Positions 1 through 7,111 of a stretch of DNA of 16,497 bases are shown here, piece after piece. Below the pieces are notes generated by a model, which worked only from the letters and a program-made list of their open reading frames with translations, was not told where the DNA came from and made no database searches. The first letter of the stretch is position 1. Each line of letters starts with the position of its first letter. The stretch is from Methylotenera sp. (GTDB lineage: Bacteria > Pseudomonadota > Gammaproteobacteria > Burkholderiales > Methylophilaceae), in the NCBI GenBank assembly GCA_027310735.1, contig DAIDAH010000030.1:1-16497 (forward strand), given 5' to 3'. Made by a program: the position numbers and the translations under genes.

Positions 1-53
1 CCCGTATAACCCGTACCTCCAACAATACCAACTTTTAGTTTTTTATTAGCCAT
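1..53 (-). CDS. argC: N-acetyl-gamma-glutamyl-phosphate reductase, N-terminal fragment
   Basis: Only the first 17 codons and part of the next lie in the window; the gene runs off the left edge. The reverse strand reads MANKKLKVGIVGGTGYTG. This is the start of an NAD(P)-binding Rossmann fold, with the glycine-rich GIVGGTGYTG stretch that opens ArgC. ArgC reduces N-acetyl-glutamyl phosphate to the semialdehyde, the third step of arginine synthesis, in the cytosol. The ATG is at 53-51 with only a weak AAG upstream as a ribosome site. Finding argC just downstream of rpsI on the same strand is common in betaproteobacteria. The terminator at 114-139 suggests it is transcribed separately from the ribosomal pair. 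The short fragment limits certainty; another Rossmann-fold enzyme is possible but less likely given the neighbours. Confidence 0.8.
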   Translation of the reverse strand, partial: MANKKLKVGIVGGTGYT

Positions 54-113
54 AACTTAATCATAACAAAACTTGCCATTAAAATTACTACCATTTAAGC
101 ACACCAGAAAATA

Positions 114-139
114 AAAAAGGCCGCGTTAGCGACCTTTTT
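114..139 (-). terminator. Rho-independent terminator after rpsI
   Basis: The stem pairs 114-120 (AAAAAGG) with 133-139 (CCTTTTT) and 122-124 (CGC) with 129-131 (GCG). There is one C/A mismatch at 121/132 and a 4-base loop at 125-128. Read on the minus strand it is a G+C core followed by a run of T, 35 bases past the rpsI stop. It would end the rplM-rpsI transcript before argC. An A-run on the other side could let it work in both directions. Confidence 0.85.
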
Positions 140-173
140 CAACTTCAACCGCCCAATATTTATTCTTGGGAAA

Positions 174-566
174 TTAACGTTTAGAGAATTGTTTACGACG
201 GCGCGCTTTACGTAAACCAACTTTTTTACGCTCAACTTCACGAGCATCACGTGTTACAAAGCCAGCATGTGATAATGCGCTTTTCAATGTAGCATCAAAG
301 TCAATCAGAGCACGTGTAATACCATGACGAACAGCACCCGCTTGACCAGACTCACCGCCACCAATCACGTTTACCATGATGTCGAAGCTAGTAAGATTGT
401 TAGTCAACTCTAATGGTTGACGTAAAATCATACGTGCTGTCACACGAGAAAAATACTCATCAACAGGCTTGTCGTTAACGACAATATTGCCTTTACCTGT
501 TTTTAGAAACACGCGTGCCACTGAACTTTTGCGGCGGCCTGTACCATAATTATATTTACCAATCAT
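174..566 (-). CDS. rpsI: 30S ribosomal protein S9
   Basis: S9 is a small-subunit ribosomal protein whose basic C-terminal tail reaches into the decoding region and contacts P-site tRNA. The 130-residue product has the family's usual length. It shows the N-terminal YGTGRRKSSVARVFL motif, the central GGGESGQAGAVRHGITRAL stretch, and the lysine/arginine-rich end KARRRKQFSKR. The ATG at 566-564 follows a good ribosome site (AAGGA, about 7 bases upstream) that overlaps the rplM stop region. The spacing to rplM is 10 bases, so the two are co-transcribed and possibly translationally coupled. Expression presumably comes from the rplM promoter at 1046-1075 and ends at the terminator at 114-139. Nothing is unusual. 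Confidence 0.98.
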   Translation of the reverse strand: MIGKYNYGTGRRKSSVARVFLKTGKGNIVVNDKPVDEYFSRVTARMILRQPLELTNNLTSFDIMVNVIGGGESGQAGAVRHGITRALIDFDATLKSALSHAGFVTRDAREVERKKVGLRKARRRKQFSKR

Positions 567-576
567 TTTTATGTCC

Positions 577-1005
577 TTAGATTGTCAATGGTTGCGGTTG
601 TTGCGCCGCATGTTCATGCTTGTCGCCAGCATAAACTTTCATTTTTTTAATCATTGCGTAACCCAATGGGCCTTTTGGTAACATACCTTTTACTGCTTTT
701 TCTAAAGCACGACCTGGGAAACGATCCTGCATTTTAGAGAATGTAGTAGTGCTGATACCACCTGGATAACCAGAGTGACTATGGTAAAGCTTACCATCAG
801 CCTTGTTACCAGTGACTTTTAATTTGTCAGCGTTAATCACGACAATATAATCGCCAGTATCAACGTGAGGTGTATAAATGGTTTTATGTTTACCGCGTAA
901 ACGGTGTGCAACTGCGCTAGCTAAACGGCCTAACACTAGGTCTGTGGCATCAACCACAAACCAATCGCGCTTCACTTCATGTGATTTTGCTGAAAAGGTT
1001 TTCAT
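577..1005 (-). CDS. rplM: 50S ribosomal protein L13
   Basis: L13 is an early-assembling large-subunit ribosomal protein. The 142-residue product matches the usual length and carries the family signatures WFVVDATDLVLGRLAS near the N-terminus (residues 16-31), the KHKTIYTPHVDTGDYIVVIN stretch (40-59), and MLPKGPLGYAMIKKMKVYAG near 108-127. It is first in the rplM-rpsI operon. The ATG at 1005-1003 lacks a strong Shine-Dalgarno. The only purine-rich element, GGTAAT, sits in the loop and 3' arm of a small hairpin at 1007-1019, ending one base before the ATG. In E. coli, L13 represses its own mRNA leader; whether that happens here is not shown. The C-terminus (HEHAAQQPQPLTI) is typical for betaproteobacteria. 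Confidence 0.98.
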   Translation of the reverse strand: MKTFSAKSHEVKRDWFVVDATDLVLGRLASAVAHRLRGKHKTIYTPHVDTGDYIVVINADKLKVTGNKADGKLYHSHSGYPGGISTTTFSKMQDRFPGRALEKAVKGMLPKGPLGYAMIKKMKVYAGDKHEHAAQQPQPLTI

Positions 1006-1045
1006 CGTATTACCAATACTGTGAGCTAAAAAAATTAAGAGGCGG

Positions 1046-1075
1046 ATTTTATTCCGAAGTAGAGGGCTTTGTCAA
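1046..1075 (-). promoter_or_regulatory. Sigma70 promoter of rplM-rpsI
   Basis: On the minus strand a perfect -35 TTGACA (1075-1070) is followed by an 18-base spacer and a -10 TAAAAT (1051-1046). Transcription would start near 1039, giving a leader of roughly 34 bases. The match is strong and lies at the expected distance from a highly expressed ribosomal operon. Confidence 0.8.
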
Positions 1076-1341
1076 ACATTATCTTGCGACATTCTCTGAC
1101 TGCTATTAAATCTTGTATGCTTAAATGTACGTTTAAGTACAACCCAAGAGCTACGCAAGCGCAACCCTACGCCAAGAATAGCTCAGTATGCACTAAATCT
1201 AAACTTTATGTAAAAAAACGTATTCGTTATTAACTAGGCAAATCGCATAATTGCATGATTTTGCATAGCTTTATGCTAGCATACTAGAATTGGCATTATA
1301 AACAACCATATAACAACTCAAATACACTAAATAAAACCTGC
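1076..1341. other. Gene-free stretch between rplM and fimV
   Basis: Together with the rplM leader and promoter this makes a 336-base region without a gene. No RNA gene or convincing small ORF is visible. It contains two small inverted repeats near 1120-1141 (CTTAAA/TTTAAG and TGTAC/GTACA, each with a 6-base loop). Near 1241-1290 there is an AT-rich patch with repeated TTGCAT words (1251-1256, 1261-1266) and the candidate fimV promoter. The part from about 1141 to 1240 shows nothing I can name. Confidence 0.5.
1261..1290 (+). promoter_or_regulatory. Candidate fimV promoter with a palindrome in its spacer
   Basis: TTGCAT (1261-1266) and TAGAAT (1285-1290) form plausible -35 and -10 boxes 18 bases apart. 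They lie about 50 bases before the fimV start. The spacer holds the perfect 12-bp palindrome TATGCTAGCATA (1272-1283). Each box is an imperfect match, so the promoter is tentative. The palindrome itself is certain and is a candidate operator. Confidence 0.4.
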
Positions 1342-3735
1342 GTGAACACCAAATATTCGACAATCAATAAATTCAAAGTGAATGCTGTGTTAAGGATTTT
1401 TACCCTTTTATTATTGACCCCTACCTTAAGCTTCGCTATAGGACTGGGAGATATCGAACTTAAATCAAATCTCGGTGAGAAGCTTGCTACTAAAATCACA
1501 ATCAATGATGCGGATACACAACCAGATGCCAATTGTTTTACTGCTATAGACAATAGCGATCCAGCCGCATTTAAGAAAACCAATATCACATTAAAATCAA
1601 TTAATGGCAACTATCAACTCAACATCACAACTAATGAGGCCGTCACTGAGCCTATCGTCAATTTACGCATATCAACCCACTGCGAGCCAAACTTAAGTCG
1701 TGATTACGTATTACTACTTGACCCCGTAGCACTGGCAACCCCAGAAAAGCCATCAACACCCATAGAGAGAAATGCTCCTGACCATACGAAAGACTTCACT
1801 CCGACCAACATATCACACACTAAAAAATCACAAGCGCCATTGCTCAGTGAAAGTGCTATAGAGACTTCGGCAGAAAAACCATACAAAATATCTCAACATA
1901 AAAAGAAAAAATCAAAGAAAAAAATAATCACTGAATCCAGTGTCGACACCAAATTAGCTGAGGCTTATATAGGCAAAGATGCCATTACCACAAAGTTCGT
2001 AGCTAAACCTATTACAGAAGCTGATATTAAAGCAAGATCGATTAACGAAGAGGCTTCAGCCAATAAGCCTCACCTCATCATATCAGGCAGCGCAACAAGT
2101 TCAACTGGGGCAGCTAGCATGCCAAGCCTATCCTTACGCCTTGACACTCAACTGGATCTCAACAGATCTGAAGCTGAGAGCGCACAGCCAAGTCCTGAAG
2201 ATGTTTCAGACGAAGTAACCGTCATGCGAAATCGCCTGACCTACATGGAAAAACAGATATCCAGCTTACAGAAGCAAAATACGCTACTGAAAAGTGATGC
2301 AGAAAAAACTAAAAAAGCTGATTTGCAATTACAAGCCGAATACGCTGATTGGGCACAAAAACTACCTATTGCACTTGGTGTTTTTGCCTCTTTAGCTTGC
2401 ATAGTATGGCTACGTCGCAAAATTTTACGTAAATACCTACTCAAAAAACATACTAATTGGTTTGAAGCTAAACCCGAAGAAGAACACTATCATTTATCGG
2501 AGGTTAACGCACTCAATCCCGATAAAGAGAACTTAAACGAAAGTTTGCAACCGCATAAAAGCACCAATCAACCTCACAACAACGAAACCTCTGACCTAAA
2601 CAAAGGTAGCCTGTTTGCACCGGCGCTATCATTTACATTCAACGAAAATGATAGCAGTGAAAGTGTTTTAGATCATGCTGAGGTTTTTATCGCCCACAAC
2701 CGCCCAGCAATGGCCATTCAGCTACTACAAAATCATCTTGTGGACTCCCCAGTTGAATCCCCAGAAATTTGGCTAAAACTAATTAACCTGTTATCAGCTG
2801 AAGGCACTCAAACTGAATATGACAACGCCGTAACTGCATGTAAGCAGTTTTTTAACGTGAAGTTACCAAGCTTTGCTGACGCGGCAACTGACGACCAATC
2901 AACCATAGAAGATTACCCGCATATCCTTGCTCGGCTACAAGAGGTTTGGGGGTCTGAATTTGCAGTTGAGTTCTTGAATGACTTAATCTTCAACCAACAA
3001 TCGCAACCTAGAGAAGGGTTTGGACGCAATACATTTGAAGAGCTATTTTTCCTAAAACAAATTGCAACGACACTTCACGTGTCCAACAAATCAAATCAAA
3101 AAACACATACAGGAAAATCTGACACCAATCAGCCTACCTTAAAAACAATTGACTTCAATCAAAGCGCTTCAAATTATGGCATGGCTGTCAACATAGAACC
3201 TGCTGATGATTTGGATATTGCAGACGACACACACTCTATTCAGAACAAATTGACTGCCGAATCATTTTTTAATGCGCCAGATGCCACTGAAGATGATATC
3301 AATGTATTTGGCACAGAAAATAATCATCCCAACATTGCCAGTGCGTCACAAGCACCGTCAGCCACACTAGAATTAGATACGCTCTTTGGCACCCCACAAT
3401 CGCAAGAAGCAAAAAATACGCTGCAATTCCAAGCATCAAATCAACACTTAAACAGCCCAACTCTAGACTTAAATACAACTCTGCCGGATGAGATAGACCT
3501 CTCAAGCACTCTTGACGAAATTACTATTGAACCCATCCCGGAAGATACGCTGCAAAATACTGTTGAATCTGGCAAGAAATCCGCACTTACAAATCAGATA
3601 AACACAAGCCAATACCCGCTCATTACACACGACTCAGACGCCGCTACAAACGAAATCGAAGAAAAATCTGAGGTAAAAATGAAAACTACACCTCTAATTA
3701 TTGAGTGGGAACTTCCAGAATTGGATAAAGAATAA
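1342..3735 (+). CDS. fimV: FimV-like type IV pilus / polarity membrane protein
   Basis: This 797-residue protein has a signal peptide (residues 1-32: basic N-region, LLLLTPTLSFA core). The FimV-type N-terminal domain follows at about 33-128, opening with the hallmark IGLGDIELKSNLGEKL and including Cys65 and Cys114. Next come a low-complexity linker with a Lys-rich KKKKSKKK patch (187-194), a coiled coil (about 288-325) and one membrane helix (about 341-357, followed by RRK). A cytoplasmic half has a TPR-like region (about 440-580, SVLDHAEVFIAHNRPAMAI onward) and a long acidic low-complexity tail. FimV proteins organise type IV pilus or secretion machinery and cell poles, bridging periplasmic peptidoglycan and cytoplasm. 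No LysM repeat or typical FimV C-terminal helical motif is obvious. The start is GTG, with no clear ribosome site; GTG codons at residues 13 and 16 are alternatives. It is convergent with ubiA. The family call is firm; the exact role is inferred. Confidence 0.8.
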   Translation: MNTKYSTINKFKVNAVLRIFTLLLLTPTLSFAIGLGDIELKSNLGEKLATKITINDADTQPDANCFTAIDNSDPAAFKKTNITLKSINGNYQLNITTNEAVTEPIVNLRISTHCEPNLSRDYVLLLDPVALATPEKPSTPIERNAPDHTKDFTPTNISHTKKSQAPLLSESAIETSAEKPYKISQHKKKKSKKKIITESSVDTKLAEAYIGKDAITTKFVAKPITEADIKARSINEEASANKPHLIISGSATSSTGAASMPSLSLRLDTQLDLNRSEAESAQPSPEDVSDEVTVMRNRLTYMEKQISSLQKQNTLLKSDAEKTKKADLQLQAEYADWAQKLPIALGVFASLACIVWLRRKILRKYLLKKHTNWFEAKPEEEHYHLSEVNALNPDKENLNESLQPHKSTNQPHNNETSDLNKGSLFAPALSFTFNENDSSESVLDHAEVFIAHNRPAMAIQLLQNHLVDSPVESPEIWLKLINLLSAEGTQTEYDNAVTACKQFFNVKLPSFADAATDDQSTIEDYPHILARLQEVWGSEFAVEFLNDLIFNQQSQPREGFGRNTFEELFFLKQIATTLHVSNKSNQKTHTGKSDTNQPTLKTIDFNQSASNYGMAVNIEPADDLDIADDTHSIQNKLTAESFFNAPDATEDDINVFGTENNHPNIASASQAPSATLELDTLFGTPQSQEAKNTLQFQASNQHLNSPTLDLNTTLPDEIDLSSTLDEITIEPIPEDTLQNTVESGKKSALTNQINTSQYPLITHDSDAATNEIEEKSEVKMKTTPLIIEWELPELDKE

Positions 3736-3794
3736 ATTACCTAGAGTGCGTATCTAGAATATTAGGAAATTAATTAGCCGAGCTCAGCCTACAC

Positions 3795-4667
3795 TCAAAC
3801 TAGATATTGTGTAATTAACCCTAAAAAAACAAAAAAACCGAACCAGTTATTGCCTAAAAAAGCTTTAAAACAATTGGATTTCTCTCGCGTTCTAATCAAA
3901 AAATAATGACTAATGGCAACACTTATCGCCATAGTCAAACCAACATAATAAATAATTCCCAGCTTGAGCCAATATCCAGATAAAGCCAACAAGGCAACCG
4001 TGAGCGCATAGCAAACCATCACAGCAAACACATCTAAGCTACCAAACGTAATAGCTGATGATTGAATGCCAATTTTCAAGTCATCATCTCTATCCACCAT
4101 GGCATATTCAGTATCATAAGCAATCGCCCAAAATACATTAGCCAACAACAGTATCCAGGCAACAGGGGGAACAAAACCTCGAATAGCTGCAAAAGCCATT
4201 GGAATACCAAACCCAAATGCAATACCCAAGTATGCTTGTGGAATTGCTAAAAAACGTTTTGTCAGCGGGTAGCTAGCAGCCAAAAATAACGCAACTACAG
4301 ACAACTTAATCGTGAGAGTGTTAAGAAACAACACCAAACCAAATGCAATTAAACTTAAAACCATCGTAAGGATATAAGCCTCTTTCTTACTCACCTCACT
4401 GTTTGCCAAAGGCCGGTGCTGTGTACGCTCAACCAAACCGTCATACTTACTATCGGCAATATCATTCATGACACAACCTGCGCTGCGCATTAATACTGTC
4501 CCTGTCACAAACACCAGCACAATGATCCAATCTGGCCGACCTTGCCCTGCTATCAGTAACGCACATAACGTTGGCCACAACAACAACAAGATACCTATTG
4601 GCTTATCTAAACGCATCAAGCGTTCATATGCATCTAATTTTTGAATAATAGTTTGAAGTTTCGTCAT
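3795..4667 (-). CDS. ubiA: 4-hydroxybenzoate polyprenyltransferase
   Basis: UbiA is an inner-membrane prenyltransferase that joins a polyprenyl chain to 4-hydroxybenzoate, the second step of ubiquinone synthesis. The 290-residue product is the usual length and very hydrophobic, with about eight or nine membrane segments. Both Asp-rich magnesium/pyrophosphate motifs are present: N68-D69-xx-D72-xxx-D76 in NDIADSKYDG, and D185-x-EYAMVDRDDD (D192, D194-D196). The RPLANSEVS loop follows the first motif. The ATG at 4667-4665 lies 6 bases after the ubiC stop. Its AAGG ribosome site overlaps the end of ubiC, so translation is probably coupled. Its substrate is the product of UbiC. No terminator is obvious in the short convergent gap to fimV. 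Confidence 0.96.
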   Translation of the reverse strand: MTKLQTIIQKLDAYERLMRLDKPIGILLLLWPTLCALLIAGQGRPDWIIVLVFVTGTVLMRSAGCVMNDIADSKYDGLVERTQHRPLANSEVSKKEAYILTMVLSLIAFGLVLFLNTLTIKLSVVALFLAASYPLTKRFLAIPQAYLGIAFGFGIPMAFAAIRGFVPPVAWILLLANVFWAIAYDTEYAMVDRDDDLKIGIQSSAITFGSLDVFAVMVCYALTVALLALSGYWLKLGIIYYVGLTMAISVAISHYFLIRTREKSNCFKAFLGNNWFGFFVFLGLITQYLV

Positions 4668-4673
4668 GAAAGA

Positions 4674-5213
4674 TTACCTTAACAACTCCGGTAAAAATAC
4701 CTCTGTCACCATCATCTGTGCACAATTCAAAAGAAACACGGACCTTCTCGCCCATAAATAGGCTGGCTTATCATTCAAATGCTGAGTTGCATGCTGAAAC
4801 AAAAGATGATGGTGAGATAATTTTTTAAAACTTAAAACCGTACGCCTCACTTGCGGGTTAGCAAACAAACTTTCTCCTAACGGCCTATTACCGAGACGCC
4901 CCATTCCAAGCCATCTCCCTCGCAAGCTTTCTCGCGGCAAAATACTGTGCGCAAACACTACAGCCTGATTGTTGCCCATTAACAACACTTCACGAATAAG
5001 CACATGCTTATGAAGTGGTATTTTTAATGGCGTTACTTCATCCAAAAATGGCTTCGCATATTCAGCCGTTACCAGCTTGACTGAGAAATCGGCATATCGT
5101 TGTCGCAGACTCATCGTCAATGAGCCACGACCTATCAACCAAAGATGTTGCCGTCCACTCAATATCGGCTTTTTAAGCCATTGAAAGCGATGCTGTTGAT
5201 TTAGATGATGCAT
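4674..5213 (-). CDS. ubiC: Chorismate lyase
   Basis: UbiC removes pyruvate from chorismate to give 4-hydroxybenzoate, the aromatic precursor of ubiquinone, in the cytosol. From the ATG at 5213 the protein has 179 residues. Conserved blocks align with E. coli UbiC from memory: IREVLL (R74, the substrate arginine), GNRPLGESLF (109-118), LWARRS (153-158) and VTEVFLP with the catalytic-type Glu171. The sequence is otherwise diverged, which is usual for this family. The start is uncertain: the frame stays open upstream with a GTG at 5219 and a TTG at 5246, and none has a clear ribosome site. ATG 5213 begins MHHLNQQHRF and seems best. It is first in the ubiC-ubiA operon and divergent from the diguanylate cyclase. 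Confidence 0.9.
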   Translation of the reverse strand: MHHLNQQHRFQWLKKPILSGRQHLWLIGRGSLTMSLRQRYADFSVKLVTAEYAKPFLDEVTPLKIPLHKHVLIREVLLMGNNQAVVFAHSILPRESLRGRWLGMGRLGNRPLGESLFANPQVRRTVLSFKKLSHHHLLFQHATQHLNDKPAYLWARRSVFLLNCAQMMVTEVFLPELLR

Positions 5214-5383
5214 TTTCACGCAAAAAATTATGCCACATAAAACCAAGGAACAATGCGCTTCTTAAACGTTAAAATAGCAATCCTCTGCAAAATAAAAAAT
5301 TTGCTCACAGTGAATTTAGAGCTTCAATTAAATTCTCTAATGAAAACAAATGCCTGCCCATAAAATAATCAAGCCATATTTTC

Positions 5384-5392
5384 TGCTAAAAT
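5384..5392 (+). promoter_or_regulatory. Extended -10 promoter for the diguanylate cyclase
   Basis: TGC followed by TAAAAT (5387-5392) is a good extended -10 element. No -35 match is seen at the expected place. Transcription would begin about 7 bases on, at or next to the A of the ATG at 5399. The element is short and lies in AT-rich DNA, so it could occur by chance. Confidence 0.4.
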
Positions 5393-5398
5393 TTGCAC

Positions 5399-7078
5399 AT
5401 GCGTCTTCGTCTAACCCTCAACAGTCTCACTACCCGTCTAATTTTGCTCGGCATGACACTCTTGATTACCGGCGCTCTAAGTAGAATTGTTCTACTCACC
5501 GATTTTTTGCAAAAGGATGTTACTGAACTAACATCCTCCCAACTAAGCACTCTTGCCAATTATGTAGCAAAAGATATTGACCACGACATCATTGAGCGCC
5601 GTGATTTTCTAGAACGAGTTACGGCTAAACTGCCGCTATCTTTACTAAAAAACCCACAACAACTACGTTCATGGCTGGGTGAGCGTTACGACATCAACCC
5701 TTTATTTTCTCAGGGTATTTTTGTTCTAGATTTATCTGGTAAAACCATCATAGACTACCCTGCACTGCCTGAACGCGCAGCAATGTCATATGCCGATTGT
5801 GATTACTTCCAACAAGCGATACAGGGCTCATTTACAATCGGCCGCCCTGTTATTGGACGTATAGCCAAAGCCCCAGTGTTACCGATGGCCATACCCATAC
5901 TTGATACTAACGGCAAGGTACAGGCAGTACTTGTGGGAGTATCAGCACTGCACTCCCCGAACTTCATGAACACCTTATACACGACTCACGTAGGTAAAAC
6001 TGGCGGCATCGCATTACTATCACTACAAGACAAGTTATTCATTGGCGCATCGGATGCAGATGTCGCCCTCACACCAATACCAAAAGAAGGCATCTATTTC
6101 CAGCATAACCTACCAATAAAAGGCACTGGTAGCGTAGGCATTAATGTCAGGTCAGGTGTCGAAGAATTGGCTGTTATCGCCCCAGTGCTAAGCAGCGGCT
6201 GGTTTGTCGTGGCACGCATCCCCACCCTTGAAGTATATGGCCCATCGACCCGTCTGCGCCATTTCATTGAACATAGCACCCTAATCATCATGCCACTTTT
6301 CTTGCTAGTTATGGTGTTTTTGATGCGCCACATTCTGCGCCCACTAATGACTGCGGCACAACGTGCTGACCAGATGACACAAGGTGAAATTCCATTTGAA
6401 CCACTGCCTGTGGCGCGTAATGACGAGGTAGGACATCTAACCGTGGCTTTCAATCGCGTCCTATCGAAATTACTCGAAAGCCGCGTGGAACTACAGCACA
6501 TTGCGCATCACGACACCTTGACTGGGTTACCTAACCGTCAGCTACTCGCCGACCGTATGTCACAGGCTCTTGCGCGTGCACAACGCAACCAAGGACAAGT
6601 TGCAGTACTGTTCCTTGATCTTGATGGCTTTAAACCCATTAATGACGAATTAGGCCACAAAGCTGGCGATACCGCATTACGCGAAGTTGCCAACCGTTTA
6701 AGTGAATTAGTGCGCAAGGAAGACACCTTAGCTCGCGTGGGTGGGGATGAGTTTGTCATATTGCTCTCTGACCTCAATGAAAATGCTCGCGAAGTCGTTG
6801 AGTTGGTAGCGAACAAATGCCTAGCCGCATTTCAACAGCCTTTTGTGATACACGGAAATCCCTGCCTGTTAGGCACATCTATCGGTATCGCAATGGGCGC
6901 AAGCGAATGTGGCACTGATCGCCTATTAATCGCTGCCGACCATGCCATGTACAAAGCTAAAGATGCAGGACGTGGTCAGTTTTATTGGTCGAGCGAATGC
7001 CCTGCCTGCACTACTTCTTCAAACCACGATGCAAACTGCAGCACCCACATTATTGACACTAAGCATACCAAGCAATAG
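5399..7078 (+). CDS. Membrane diguanylate cyclase: extracytoplasmic sensor, HAMP, GGDEF
   Basis: This enzyme makes cyclic di-GMP from two GTP, promoting a switch from swimming to attachment. The 559-residue product has membrane helix 1 (about 14-34), a periplasmic sensor of about 250 residues resembling a dCACHE domain (about 37-288, with YADCDYFQQAIQG and RPVIGRIAKAPVLPMAIP), helix 2 (about 292-312) and a HAMP linker (about 313-363). The GGDEF domain begins at HHDTLTGLPNR. The active-site GGDEF is intact (448-452). An inhibitory RxxD site (RKED, 439-442) stands five residues before it, so product inhibition is likely. The last 30 residues are unusual, with Cys534, Cys537, His543, Cys547, His550 and His556. 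ATG 5399 is preferred over TTG 5393; no ribosome site is visible. It is the only plus-strand gene between ubiC and recG. The sensed ligand is unknown. Confidence 0.93.
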   Translation: MRLRLTLNSLTTRLILLGMTLLITGALSRIVLLTDFLQKDVTELTSSQLSTLANYVAKDIDHDIIERRDFLERVTAKLPLSLLKNPQQLRSWLGERYDINPLFSQGIFVLDLSGKTIIDYPALPERAAMSYADCDYFQQAIQGSFTIGRPVIGRIAKAPVLPMAIPILDTNGKVQAVLVGVSALHSPNFMNTLYTTHVGKTGGIALLSLQDKLFIGASDADVALTPIPKEGIYFQHNLPIKGTGSVGINVRSGVEELAVIAPVLSSGWFVVARIPTLEVYGPSTRLRHFIEHSTLIIMPLFLLVMVFLMRHILRPLMTAAQRADQMTQGEIPFEPLPVARNDEVGHLTVAFNRVLSKLLESRVELQHIAHHDTLTGLPNRQLLADRMSQALARAQRNQGQVAVLFLDLDGFKPINDELGHKAGDTALREVANRLSELVRKEDTLARVGGDEFVILLSDLNENAREVVELVANKCLAAFQQPFVIHGNPCLLGTSIGIAMGASECGTDRLLIAADHAMYKAKDAGRGQFYWSSECPACTTSSNHDANCSTHIIDTKHTKQ

Positions 7079-7111
7079 TTTCCACGATACTTAGCACCAT
7101 ATGTGCAAGCA

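Noticed and set aside
1120..1141. Nested small inverted repeats upstream of rplM as a regulatory RNA or terminator
   Set aside because: Arms of 5-6 AT-rich pairs, no promoter or T-run, and not positioned near either gene start.
1296..1610. Minus-strand open frame of 104 codons overlapping the start of fimV
   Set aside because: It lies antisense to the clear signal peptide and FimV domain, and has no family resemblance or ribosome site.
3741..3757. CTAGA/TCTAG mini-hairpin in the fimV-ubiA convergent gap as a terminator
   Set aside because: Only 5 bp, with no T-run on either side.
5312..5335. Inverted repeat GAATTTA/TAAATTC with a 10-base loop between ubiC and the diguanylate cyclase
   Set aside because: Seven AT-rich pairs in a very AT-rich 185-base gap are expected by chance, and it does not line up with a promoter I can support.
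7094..7106. GCAC/GTGC hairpin between the diguanylate cyclase and recG as a bidirectional terminator
   Set aside because: The stem is 4 bp with no flanking T-run, too weak to call.
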